In this document: piece after piece, positions 34,044-42,160 of the stretch
How the letters are laid out: the number at the start of each line of letters is the position of its first letter
How positions within the stretch are numbered: the stretch's first letter is position 1
Source of the DNA: JAJDTT01 sp965116695
GTDB taxonomy: Bacteria; Acidobacteriota; UBA6911; RPQK01; JAJDTT01
Length of the DNA: 64,000 nucleotides
NCBI GenBank assembly: GCA_965116695.1
Contig: OZ220706.1
Location: forward strand, 3,658,001-3,722,000
Reading direction: 5' to 3'
Notes under the pieces: model-generated
What the model was told of the DNA's origin: nothing
Database searches by the model: none
Seen by the model: only the letters and a program-made list of their open reading frames with translations
Made by a program: the position numbers and the translations under genes

Positions 34044-34550
34044 ATGGCGCCTGACCTTGCCCAGTGGATCACTCCCGCGATTCTGGTTTGCGGATTCTTG
34101 TACCTGGTCCGATCCATCCGTTCCGTACGCGGCGAACTGCGAGCGGACATCGGCGAATTGCGAGCGGACATCGGCGAATTGCGAGCGGACATGAGCGACT
34201 TGCGTGACCGTGTGGATAGCCAGATCGGCAATCTCCGCGACCATGTGGATCGGCAAGTCGGCAATCTCCGTGATCATATGGATCGGCGCTTCGGCGAATT
34301 CCGCGACCACGTGGATCACCAGATCGGCAATCTCCGCGATCATGGGGATAGTCAGGTCGGCAATCTCCGCGATCATATGGATCGGCGCTTCGGCGAATTC
34401 CGCGACCACGTGGATGACCGGATCGGAGATCTCCGCGACCATGTGGATCGCCAGTTCGGAGATCTCCGCGACCGAACGGGCCGGGTCGAAGGAGGGCTGG
34501 ATATGCTGCGGGATTTCCTCGTCCGCAATGGCCGCGGCACCGCCGCTTGA
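34044..34550 (+). CDS. Membrane-anchored heptad/hendecad coiled-coil repeat protein
   Basis: A 168-residue protein not assigned to a known family. Residues about 8-24 (WITPAILVCGFLYLVRS) form one transmembrane helix. Then come three exact-type heptads (GELRADI, GELRADI, GELRADM), SDLRDRV, and eight 11-residue repeats such as DSQIGNLRDHV, DRQVGNLRDHM and DRRFGEFRDHV. The repeat length changes from 7 to 11, so the coiled coil should pass from left-handed to nearly straight or right-handed. The DNA is repetitive with the same periods (21 and 33 bp), so copy number may vary between strains. A short non-repeat tail (GGLDMLRDFLVRNGRGTAA) ends it. It may act as a scaffold or a spacer in the envelope. 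Confidence 0.7.
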   Translation: MAPDLAQWITPAILVCGFLYLVRSIRSVRGELRADIGELRADIGELRADMSDLRDRVDSQIGNLRDHVDRQVGNLRDHMDRRFGEFRDHVDHQIGNLRDHGDSQVGNLRDHMDRRFGEFRDHVDDRIGDLRDHVDRQFGDLRDRTGRVEGGLDMLRDFLVRNGRGTAA

Positions 34551-34604
34551 ACTCAAACCCGGCCCGGATGGCCGGACCTGACCGGGCGCCGCGGAATCGG
34601 GCGC

Positions 34605-35957
34605 CTACTCTTCTCCCAGCAGCGTAAACGAGTCGATGCGGTCCAGCAGGTCGCCCCTGCTCCGGGACAACGTCCTGATCTCGATTCCCGGCGACAATCC
34701 GGTGATGACCGATTTCGCGATCAGAAACCGCCCCGAGCTCGACTCGTCCTTGGTAGCCGTCCGCAGTCCCCAGATGGTGTGAAACGCCACCGGCGAGCCC
34801 CGGAAGGCTCCGAGATAGAGCATGACGTGGCCCCGAATGTTCAGCAGCGTGCGGAAGGGGACCGCCGCTTCCAGAATTCGCATTCGTTTTTCGTCTGCGG
34901 ATAGTTCGGAGAGGTCCACCTTCTTTCCCGCGCCCGCCTGGCTCCTGGAGTTGCGCGGAAGAGGAAGGCCGAAGGGCGTGAAGATGTCCAGAATCGTGGA
35001 GGAGCAGTCGCGGTGCCCGCCCAGGCCGCCCCAGCCGTAGGGCTGACCCATGATCTGGTTGATCAGCTCGGCCAGCCGGTTCTGGGAGAACGGAAATGGA
35101 ATCGGCGCAGCGTCGTCCTCCGCCAGCCGGACCTGCGACAGGGCCGCGCGGCGGCTCTCGTCAGCCACGGGTGCCAACAGGCGGACGACGCCCGTTTCGT
35201 CTCCGTCCGCCGCGGGCAGCAGCATGCCGATCCGGCCCTCGAAGAGGAACCCGCCGGGATCCCCGGAGATGGGGATCCGGTCCCGCCGCAGGGCGGCCAG
35301 GCGGGGACTCCGGTAGGCGGCCCGGAACTCCTCGTCGACGGTCGCCACGTCCCGCGCATCGATCCAACCGCAGGTGTAGGGAGATTCGGCGCCCACGAAC
35401 CGTCCGTCCCTGGAGACGTGAGTCAGGAAAAGGGGCGTCCCCGCCCAGACCGCCGAATTCTGGTTGTAGTCGAACGGGTACCCTTCACCCGCCTCGCGGA
35501 AGTCGAAATAGAAGGGTTCGGCCGAAGGCAACGCGCGCAGGGAGGTGTTGCGGACGGCGATCCCATACTCGGACCGGCTGGGATACTCGTCGAGCCGCGC
35601 ATTGGCCACGACGGTTTCCACCTGCGAGGCGGAGAGCCGCAGCAGATTGGGACCGAAGACCGGCTTGCCGGTGAACGATTCGGCGGCCCAGCCGAACGCC
35701 GCCTCCCCGCAGGCCGCAGGCCCGGTCCGTTCCCAGGGCCCGTACCAGTAGGCTTCGAACTTCTTGAGCCGGTCCTCGTCGACTTCGAGGATGGGACGGT
35801 CCCCACTCTCGGAAAAGATGGCGGCGTCCTGCGGAATCCGGACCAGGTCGCGGAGGGGCCCGGTCGAGATCAGGGGAACCCGGGCGGGTGTGCAGGCGGC
35901 GCCCCATGCCAGGGCCACCGCCATCATCGATCCGGCCAGCGGCGAGAGCTTTCTCAT
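34605..35957 (-). CDS. NlpC/P60 endopeptidase lipoprotein with SH3-type domains
   Basis: A 450-residue protein with a lipoprotein-like signal ending at Cys22 (ALAWGAAC). The middle carries two SH3b-type regions (EYGIAVRNTSLRALPSAEPFY...; GAESPYTCGWIDARDVATVDE). The C-terminal NlpC/P60 domain has catalytic Cys318 (GHRDCSSTILDIF) and His377 (NIRGHVMLYLG), with GQPYGWGGLGG before the cysteine. Family members cut the gamma-D-Glu-diamino acid bond of peptidoglycan stem peptides, often on turnover fragments. The order SH3-SH3-NlpC/P60 resembles the YkfC-type enzymes known from Bacteroidetes and Bacillus. It stands alone between the two PSD1 modules. Confidence 0.87.
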   Translation of the reverse strand: MRKLSPLAGSMMAVALAWGAACTPARVPLISTGPLRDLVRIPQDAAIFSESGDRPILEVDEDRLKKFEAYWYGPWERTGPAACGEAAFGWAAESFTGKPVFGPNLLRLSASQVETVVANARLDEYPSRSEYGIAVRNTSLRALPSAEPFYFDFREAGEGYPFDYNQNSAVWAGTPLFLTHVSRDGRFVGAESPYTCGWIDARDVATVDEEFRAAYRSPRLAALRRDRIPISGDPGGFLFEGRIGMLLPAADGDETGVVRLLAPVADESRRAALSQVRLAEDDAAPIPFPFSQNRLAELINQIMGQPYGWGGLGGHRDCSSTILDIFTPFGLPLPRNSRSQAGAGKKVDLSELSADEKRMRILEAAVPFRTLLNIRGHVMLYLGAFRGSPVAFHTIWGLRTATKDESSSGRFLIAKSVITGLSPGIEIRTLSRSRGDLLDRIDSFTLLGEE

Positions 35958-35976
35958 GGCGGGAAACAAGCTAGCA

Positions 35977-36113
35977 CAGGAGGCGACTTTCCAGTCGCCC
36001 ATTGGATTGGCGTCCTTTGGGCGCCCAGTGTTCTTTCGCGATGTTGTCACATTGGAGGAGGCGGCGCCTGAAAGACGCCGCTCCAGGCCGGCGCGTGAAA
36101 CACGCCGCTCCCT
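35977..36113. repeat. Composite hairpin-repeat element in a divergent promoter region
   Basis: Plus-orientation units GGCGACTTTCCAGTCGCC and GGCGTCCTTTGGGCGCC are followed by the non-palindromic core (TTCTTTCGCGATGTTGTCAC), then two minus-orientation units (GGCGCCTGAAAGACGCC, GGCGCGTGAAACACGCC). Element order and core match the copies at 7108-7193 and 27393-27490. Here it occupies the whole gap between the divergent genes starting at 35957 and 36186, so the promoters must lie in or around it. Confidence 0.85.
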
Positions 36114-36185
36114 TGGTTCATCACTCATCTTCGGTTGCCCGGAAAGCGTTTTCCAGTGTAGATTTGAAACCAGCGAGACGACAGC

Positions 36186-39101
36186 ATGTTACGCAACCTC
36201 TGGCTGACGCCGTTGGCCTGCCTGACCCTCGGATCTGTGCTTTTGGCCTCCCGGTCCGACGCCTCCGACTTCGAAAAGGACATTCTCCCCATATTCGAGA
36301 GGACCTGCCTGCAGTGCCACAGCGGCGCCTCTCCCCAGGGGGACCTCCACCTGGACAGAATCGAGTCCATGTTGGCCGGCGGAAAGTCGGGACCCGCCCT
36401 GGTGCCGGGAGCCTCGGACCGGAGCCTGCTGGTCTCCAAGCTGGTCTCGGGCGCCATGCCGCCGGGTGACGTCAACCTGTCCCGGGAAGAGATCGGGGCC
36501 ATCCGGTTCTGGATCGACGCGCAGGGCGCGCACACGGGTGGCCGGCTCTATACCGAGAAGGACGTGCTGCCCATCTTTCAGATGCACTGCGTCAACTGTC
36601 ACGGCAAGGCCAAGCAGGAGGCGGGACTGGACTTGCGGACCCGCGCCGCCCGGCTCCGGGGAGGCGAATCGGGGCCGGCCCTCGTCCCCGGGGACCCGGG
36701 CCGGAGCCTGCTCTATTCCCGCATCGTCTCCCAGGAGATGCCTCCCCTGGACGAGATCCGGCCGCCCACCACGGCCGAGGTGGAAGTCCTGAGGCAGTGG
36801 ATTCTGGCCGGCGCCCGGATCGATCCACCCGGGGCGGAATCCGTCGCGGACCGTTCCCTGGCCCCTGAAGACAAGGAGTTCTGGTCCTTTCGGTCCCCCC
36901 GGCGGCCGGCGCTGCCCCGGGTCCTCCATCCGGAACAGGCTCGCAATCCCATCGACCTGTTTCTGCTGTCACAGCTGGAGTCCAAGGGTTTGGGCTTCGC
37001 TCCCGAGGCCGAGCCGCTGGTCCTGTTGCGCCGGGCCTACCTGGACCTGACCGGGATGCCTCCCACCTCCCGGGAGGTATTGGACTACCTGGAGGACCGG
37101 GAGCCAGGAGCCTACGAGCGGCTTCTGGACCGACTGCTGGACTCTCCCGCCTATGGAGAGCGCTGGGCCCAGTATTGGCTGGACCTGGCCGGATACAGCG
37201 ATTCCGAGGGAATCGTCGACGAGGACAAGGTCCGCCCCCATGCCTGGCGCTATCGCGACTACGTCATCCGGGCGCTGAACGGCGACACTCCCTACGACCG
37301 TTTCCTGACGGAGCAACTGGCGGGCGACGAGTTGGTGGACTACAGGAAACAGGAGAGGGTCACCCAGGAACTGGTGGACGTCCTGGCCGCGACCGGTTTC
37401 CTGCGGCTGACACCCGACGGGACCTACAACCAGCCCAACCGGTCGCTCCAGGACAAGATGGACATCATTGCCGACGAGCTTCAGGTCCTGGGCTCGTCGG
37501 TTCTGGGCCTGACCGTCGGTTGCGCCCGCTGCCACGATCACAAGTACGATCCCCTGAGTCAGCGCGAGTACTACAGCCTGGCCGCCATCCTCCAGACCGC
37601 GCTGGACCCCTACGACTGGCGCCCGCCCACCGAAAGGGTCCTGCGCGTCGCGTTGGAGGCGGACCTCAAGGAGATCGAGGCCCACAACGCCCCCCTCCAG
37701 GTCAAGCTCCGGAAACTGGAAAAGGAGTTGGAGGACAAAGCGCGGCCTTACAAGGAGAAATTCCGGAACGAGGCGCTGGACGCCCTTCCTCCCAACCTGC
37801 AGGCGGATCTCAGAACCATCGCCGGAACGCCGAAAGGGAAGTGGACCAGCCTGCAGCGTTTTCTGGCCCGGAAGTTCAAGGAGGTCGTGGAACCGACTTA
37901 CACTGCCCTCGGCGACGAGTTCCCCGAATTCAAGGAGTCGGCGGGCCAGTTACAGACGGACATCGAGCACATCAAGAACTCCAAGTACGGTTCGGAGACC
38001 AACTTCCGGGACAAGACCAAGTACCGGACCCTGCCTGGCATCCGGGCGCTCTACGACATGGGAGGAGAGCCCTCCCCCGCCTATCGACTGAACCGGGGCG
38101 AAGCCCGGTCGGTGGCGGAACGGGTGTACCCCGGCGTGCCCCGCGTCCTGTCCGGCAACGGCCTGGAGCCCTACCGGCCGCTTCCGCCGGCTGGCCGGGA
38201 CACCAGCGGGAACCGCCTGGGTCTGGCCCGCTGGCTGACTCAGAGGGGGCACCCTCTGACCTCGCGGGTGCAGGTCAATCGAATCTGGGGCCATCACTTC
38301 GGCCGGGAACTGGTCACCACCCCGGGGGACTTCGGCAGGACCGGGTCCCAGCCGTCACATCCGCGACTCCTGGATTGGCTGGCGGCCGAGTTCGAGGACC
38401 GGGGGTGGAGCATGAAGGCCATGCACCGGCTGATCATGACCTCGGCGGCCTACCGGCAGACGTCCCGGGTCGGCCCCGGGGCGAGCCGACAGGACCCCGA
38501 CAACCTGCTCTTTTCCCGGATGTCCCTGAGGCGTTTGGACGCCGAAGCCATTCACGATTCGGTGTTGCGGGTCACGGGACGCCTCGACCCGACTCCCTTC
38601 GGAATCCCCGTTCACCTGAAGGAGGAATCCAGCGGCGAAGTCGTGCCCGAATCGACCCGGGGCGGGTGGCGGCGGGCCGTCTACCTGCTCAAGCGGCGCC
38701 GCATGCCCGTCTCTTCCCTGGAGGCCTTCGACTATCCGGTGATGATCCCCAACTGCGGCCAGCGCCAGCAGTCCAACGTCCCGTTGCAGGCGCTGCAGCT
38801 CATCAACGGAGAGCTGATGCGCGGCCATGCCCGCTACCTGGCCGGGCGACTCATGGACCAGTCTCCAGGAAACACGGCGGGGCAGATCGAGGGTCTTTAC
38901 CTGGAGGTCCTGAGCCGTTTCCCCACATCCGGGGAGAGCCGGCGCATCGAGAAGTCGCTGCAACGCCTGCAGCGGGAGTGGCGCAGCCACCTCGAACGGA
39001 AGAACGATCCGGCGCCCCGGGGGCCCGGGGCCCGCTGGTCGGCGCTGAGCTCGGTGGCCCTCACGCTCCTCAATTCGGCGGAGTTTCTGTATATTGACTG
39101 A
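36186..39101 (+). CDS. Di-PSCyt1-DUF1549-DUF1553 (PSD1) protein (module B)
   Basis: A 971-residue paralogue of the module A protein. It has a signal peptide (MLRNLWLTPLACLTLGSVLLASRSDA) and two cytochrome-type domains in tandem, with haem motifs Cys41-x2-Cys44-His45 (CLQCH) and Cys135-x2-Cys138-His139 (CVNCH). DUF1549 follows (ERWAQYWLDLAGYSDSEGIVDEDKVRPHAW, with a third CxxCH at 446-450, CARCH), then a charged coiled-coil insert at about 490-560. DUF1553 is last (VNRIWGHHFGRELVTTPGDFG, SNVPLQALQLINGELMRGHARYL). It therefore has one more potential haem site than module A. It is followed by its own DUF1501 gene. Confidence 0.88.
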   Translation: MLRNLWLTPLACLTLGSVLLASRSDASDFEKDILPIFERTCLQCHSGASPQGDLHLDRIESMLAGGKSGPALVPGASDRSLLVSKLVSGAMPPGDVNLSREEIGAIRFWIDAQGAHTGGRLYTEKDVLPIFQMHCVNCHGKAKQEAGLDLRTRAARLRGGESGPALVPGDPGRSLLYSRIVSQEMPPLDEIRPPTTAEVEVLRQWILAGARIDPPGAESVADRSLAPEDKEFWSFRSPRRPALPRVLHPEQARNPIDLFLLSQLESKGLGFAPEAEPLVLLRRAYLDLTGMPPTSREVLDYLEDREPGAYERLLDRLLDSPAYGERWAQYWLDLAGYSDSEGIVDEDKVRPHAWRYRDYVIRALNGDTPYDRFLTEQLAGDELVDYRKQERVTQELVDVLAATGFLRLTPDGTYNQPNRSLQDKMDIIADELQVLGSSVLGLTVGCARCHDHKYDPLSQREYYSLAAILQTALDPYDWRPPTERVLRVALEADLKEIEAHNAPLQVKLRKLEKELEDKARPYKEKFRNEALDALPPNLQADLRTIAGTPKGKWTSLQRFLARKFKEVVEPTYTALGDEFPEFKESAGQLQTDIEHIKNSKYGSETNFRDKTKYRTLPGIRALYDMGGEPSPAYRLNRGEARSVAERVYPGVPRVLSGNGLEPYRPLPPAGRDTSGNRLGLARWLTQRGHPLTSRVQVNRIWGHHFGRELVTTPGDFGRTGSQPSHPRLLDWLAAEFEDRGWSMKAMHRLIMTSAAYRQTSRVGPGASRQDPDNLLFSRMSLRRLDAEAIHDSVLRVTGRLDPTPFGIPVHLKEESSGEVVPESTRGGWRRAVYLLKRRRMPVSSLEAFDYPVMIPNCGQRQQSNVPLQALQLINGELMRGHARYLAGRLMDQSPGNTAGQIEGLYLEVLSRFPTSGESRRIEKSLQRLQREWRSHLERKNDPAPRGPGARWSALSSVALTLLNSAEFLYID

Positions 39102-39117
39102 CCGGGCGAGACATCCC

Positions 39118-40563
39118 ATGACCCATTTCGGACCGAAATTCCGCGGCTCCCGGCGGGACTTCTTCTCCCGTCTCGGCGACGGAGTCCACGGCGCGGCCCT
39201 GGCTTGGCTTCTGCAGCAGGATCTTCCGGGTTCGCCGGGCCCCGGCCAGGGCCGGCCCCGGATCGACCTGACCCCTCAGGCCCCCCACCGTGAGCCGAAG
39301 GCCAAGTCGGTCATTCACCTGTTCATGAACGGCGGCCCCAGCCAGGTCGACCTCTTCGACCACAAGCCGGCCCTGGCTCGAATGGCGGGAGGCGCCGCCC
39401 CCCGGGACCTGCTCAACCAGATCGAAAACATGGATCAGGTGGGCACTCTGATGCCGTCCTACTGGGAGTTTTCCCGGCACGGGAAGTGCGGGATGGAGCT
39501 GTCGGAGCTCCTGCCCCATACGGCCACCATCGTGGACGACATCACCCTGGTCCGGTCCATGTACAGTGAGCACTTCAATCACGAGCCCGCCATCAACCTC
39601 TTCCACACGGGCCGGACCATTACCGGCCGGCCCACAATGGGGGCATGGGTGACCTACGCCCTGGGCACCGAGAACCGGAACCTGCCCGGCTACGTGGTAC
39701 TGGAAGACAAGAACCTGCCGGTCAACGGAATTCAGAACTGGCAGTCGGGCTGGTTGCCTCCCATGTATCAAGGCACGCGGTTCCGGGAGAAGGACCCGGC
39801 CGTGCTCAATCTGAACCCCAGGGAGCGGCTGCCCGATCCTCTGATCGAAGCCGAACGGTCGCTGTTGCGCAGCCTGGACCACTCTCATCGCATGGAGCGT
39901 CCGTGGCAGCCCGACCTGGCCGCCCGGATCTCCTCCTACGAACTGGCCGCCCGCATGCAGTTGGCCGCCAGCGACGCGCTGGACCTCTCCCGGGAGAGCG
40001 AGGCCACCAAGGAGATGTACGGTCTCAACAACGAGGCCACCGCCTCCTACGGGAGGCGTTGCCTGCTGGCCCGGCGGCTGGTGGAACGGGGCGTGCGCTT
40101 CGTCCAGATCTTCATCGAGTACCAGATCTGGGACAATCACAATGACTTGAAGAAGAAGCTGGAATACTGCTGCCGGAAGACCGACCAGCCGTCCGCCGCC
40201 CTGGTTCGCGACCTGAAGCAGCGCGGGCTGCTGGACGACACGCTGGTCATCTGGGGAGGGGAATTCGGCCGCATGCCCATCTCCCAGGTTCGAGACGGCG
40301 GCGCCGCCGGCCGGGACCACGGTCCCGACGGCTTCAGCCTCTGGATGGCCGGAGGGGGAGTCAAGGCCGGCCACGTCCACGGCGCCACCGACGACATCGG
40401 CCACAAGGCCGCCGTGGACCGGGTCAGCGTCCACGACTTTCATGCCACCTTCCTGCACCTGCTGGGCCTGAACCACCGGGACCTGGTCTACCGGCGCCAC
40501 GGCCTGGAGGAGCGCCTCACGGATCAGTATCCGGCCCGGCTCGTCCACGAGATCCTCGCCTGA
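39118..40563 (+). CDS. DUF1501 family protein, TAT signal (module B)
   Basis: A 481-residue protein with a twin-arginine motif (SRRDFFSRLGDGVHGAALAWLL) and DUF1501 signatures: KSVIHLFMNGGPSQVDLFDHKPAL, MGAWVTYALGTENRNLPGYVVL, DTLVIWGGEFGRMP, RDHGPDGFSLWMAGGGVKAGHVHG. It is a paralogue of module A's DUF1501 protein with the same partner order. Start at ATG 39118, 16 bp after the PSD1 stop; an in-frame TTG inside the PSD1 end is less likely. The stop is followed within a few bases by a GGAGCGGCGG hairpin. Confidence 0.9.
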   Translation: MTHFGPKFRGSRRDFFSRLGDGVHGAALAWLLQQDLPGSPGPGQGRPRIDLTPQAPHREPKAKSVIHLFMNGGPSQVDLFDHKPALARMAGGAAPRDLLNQIENMDQVGTLMPSYWEFSRHGKCGMELSELLPHTATIVDDITLVRSMYSEHFNHEPAINLFHTGRTITGRPTMGAWVTYALGTENRNLPGYVVLEDKNLPVNGIQNWQSGWLPPMYQGTRFREKDPAVLNLNPRERLPDPLIEAERSLLRSLDHSHRMERPWQPDLAARISSYELAARMQLAASDALDLSRESEATKEMYGLNNEATASYGRRCLLARRLVERGVRFVQIFIEYQIWDNHNDLKKKLEYCCRKTDQPSAALVRDLKQRGLLDDTLVIWGGEFGRMPISQVRDGGAAGRDHGPDGFSLWMAGGGVKAGHVHGATDDIGHKAAVDRVSVHDFHATFLHLLGLNHRDLVYRRHGLEERLTDQYPARLVHEILA

Positions 40564-40568
40564 CGGCA

Positions 40569-40655
40569 ATGGGAGCGGCGGTTTCCAAACCGCCGGACTC
40601 CCGAGTAACATGCCGGCGACCAAAGAACGGGCGATTGAAAACCGCCCCTCCTCAG
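40569..40655. repeat. Hairpin repeats between DUF1501 and M20 genes
   Basis: GGAGCGGCGGTTTCCAAACCGCC (arms GGCGGTTT/AAACCGCC) follows the DUF1501 stop. A minus-orientation AAGAACGGGCGATTGAAAACCGCCCCTCC unit ends directly at the AGGAGGA ribosome binding site of the next gene, so the repeat flank may have donated part of that site. Confidence 0.75.
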
Positions 40656-40666
40656 GAGGAATTCGA

Positions 40667-41797
40667 ATGAAGCTCGACCCCGTCTCTCTGACCCGGGACC
40701 TCGTCGCCATCAAATCGGTCAGCCGCTGGAGCAATGCCCTGATCTCCGACCTGGTGGAGGAGCGGTTTCGAGAGCATGGCTTCGAGACCGAACGCCTGGA
40801 CTACGTCGACGAGAACGGGGAGACCAAGGTCAGCATCGTCGGCCGGAAGGGATCGGGAACGGGAGGCCTCGCCTTCTTCTCCCACACCGACACGGTGCCG
40901 GGACAGGAAGAGGACTGGGACCCCTACGACCCGGCGGTGGGAGACGGAAAGATCTCCGGACGGGGGTCCTGCGACATGAAGGGGCCTCTGGCGGCCACCA
41001 TGGCTGCCGCCGCGGCCGTGGACGAAAAGGAACTGAAGCAGCCGGTCCTGGTCATGGCCACCGCCGACGAGGAAGTGGGCGGAGGCGGCGCCAAGCAGGT
41101 CGTCCGGGAATCCCGGTTCTTCAACGAAGCCCGGCCCCGCTACGCCGTGGTGGCCGAACCGACCCGGTTGTGGCCGGTCTACGCCCACAAGGGAGGGGTC
41201 CTGGTCATCGCCACGGCCCGGGGGAAAGCCGCCCACACCAGCACCGATCTCGGCACTTCGGCCAATTTTCTGATCGCTCCGTTCCTCGCTGAGATGGCCG
41301 AGCTGGCCAAGGAGGTGAAGCGGGACCCGCGCTACCGGAACCAGGACTTCAATCCGCCCACCAACGGTTTCAACATGGTCTTCGACGACGGCGGCACCCG
41401 CCCCAACGTGAGTGCGGCCCGCTGCACCTGCCAGATCGGATTCCGGCCCATGCCCGGCGACCAGAGCCGGGAACTGATGGAGATCGTCGCCGGCCGGGCC
41501 CGAGCCCATGGCCTGGAGGTGGAGACCAAGCACAAGGGTCCCTTCTACGTTTCCCCCGACGCTGCCCTGGTGCAGTTGGCGTCCCAAGCCAGCGGCGGAC
41601 GGAAGCCCAAGACCGTCCCCTACGGGACCGACTCCATCTGGATCAAGGACCAGGTCGACGAGCTGGTGGTCCTGGGTCCCGGCGACATCGTCCAGGCCCA
41701 CACCGTGGGAGAGTGGATCTCCATCGAGCAGCTCCAGGAAGCGGTGGAGATCTATCGGCGGATGATCCGCGAAATCTGCGGAGCGGCCGCTTTCTAG
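40667..41797 (+). CDS. M20 family metallopeptidase (ArgE/DapE/CPG2-like)
   Basis: A 376-residue zinc aminoacylase/carboxypeptidase-type enzyme. Metal and catalytic motifs: FFSHTDTVPG (first His and Asp), GRGSCDMKGPLA (bridging Asp), TADEEVGGGGAK (Glu pair), the dimerisation domain starting around HKGGVLVIATARGKAAHTS, and the late His in VQAHTVGEWI. Known members deacylate amino acids or cleave peptides; specificity is not readable. Start ATG 40667 with AGGAGGA at a 6-base spacing. The last residues GAAAF and the TAG stop come from a GGAGCGGC-CGCTTTC unit resembling the hairpin repeats, and a full repeat starts right after the stop. Confidence 0.88.
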   Translation: MKLDPVSLTRDLVAIKSVSRWSNALISDLVEERFREHGFETERLDYVDENGETKVSIVGRKGSGTGGLAFFSHTDTVPGQEEDWDPYDPAVGDGKISGRGSCDMKGPLAATMAAAAAVDEKELKQPVLVMATADEEVGGGGAKQVVRESRFFNEARPRYAVVAEPTRLWPVYAHKGGVLVIATARGKAAHTSTDLGTSANFLIAPFLAEMAELAKEVKRDPRYRNQDFNPPTNGFNMVFDDGGTRPNVSAARCTCQIGFRPMPGDQSRELMEIVAGRARAHGLEVETKHKGPFYVSPDAALVQLASQASGGRKPKTVPYGTDSIWIKDQVDELVVLGPGDIVQAHTVGEWISIEQLQEAVEIYRRMIREICGAAAF

Positions 41798-41880
41798 GGA
41801 GCGGCGTCTTTCAGGCGCCGACTTGGATCGGCGTGTTTTACGCGCCGAATGGAGCGGCGGTTTTCTTACCGCCGACCAGG
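41786..41880. repeat. Hairpin-repeat array overlapping a gene 3' end
   Basis: Units GGCGTCTTTCAGGCGCC, GGCGTGTTTTACGCGCC and GGCGGTTTTCTTACCGCC in plus orientation, joined by GACTTGGATC and GAATGGAGC linkers. A partial unit forms the final codons of the M20 peptidase gene. Confidence 0.85.
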
Positions 41881-42160
41881 GGTTAGCGGGACGGAGTCCC
41901 CTTCACGCTTTCCACCTGCGGACTCGCAATGCAACACCGAGGAGTGGCGGACCAGAATTCCCCTCCTGCCGGGCGACCGGCAACCTCCCCTGCATTGTTC
42001 CTTTTGTTACGCTGATTGTTCTGCAAGTGCATAACGTCGGCGGAGGACGAAACATGACGCCAAGGCCGGCCCGCTCACCGAGCGGGCAGGACAGGTGCGG
42101 TTCGTCGCCGTCGCCGGCGGCGTGGACGCCCGGGACGCATGATTGCGAAAAGGCAGGTTG
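41881..42160. other. Upstream region of the S8 protease gene
   Basis: No gene is seen. A perfect 8-bp hairpin (GCCCGCTC, loop ACC, GAGCGGGC) lies at 42069-42087 without a T-run. It could sit in the 5' leader of the protease mRNA. A relatively AT-rich stretch at 41994-42030 (CTTTTGTTACGCTGATTG) is the likeliest promoter zone. Confidence 0.4.

Noticed and set aside
33888..34556. A 223-codon N-terminal extension of the PSD1 gene with repeated IHMVAEIADL motifs
   Set aside because: It is the exact antisense of the tandem-repeat coiled-coil gene, and it precedes a proper signal peptide, so it is not part of the PSD1 protein.
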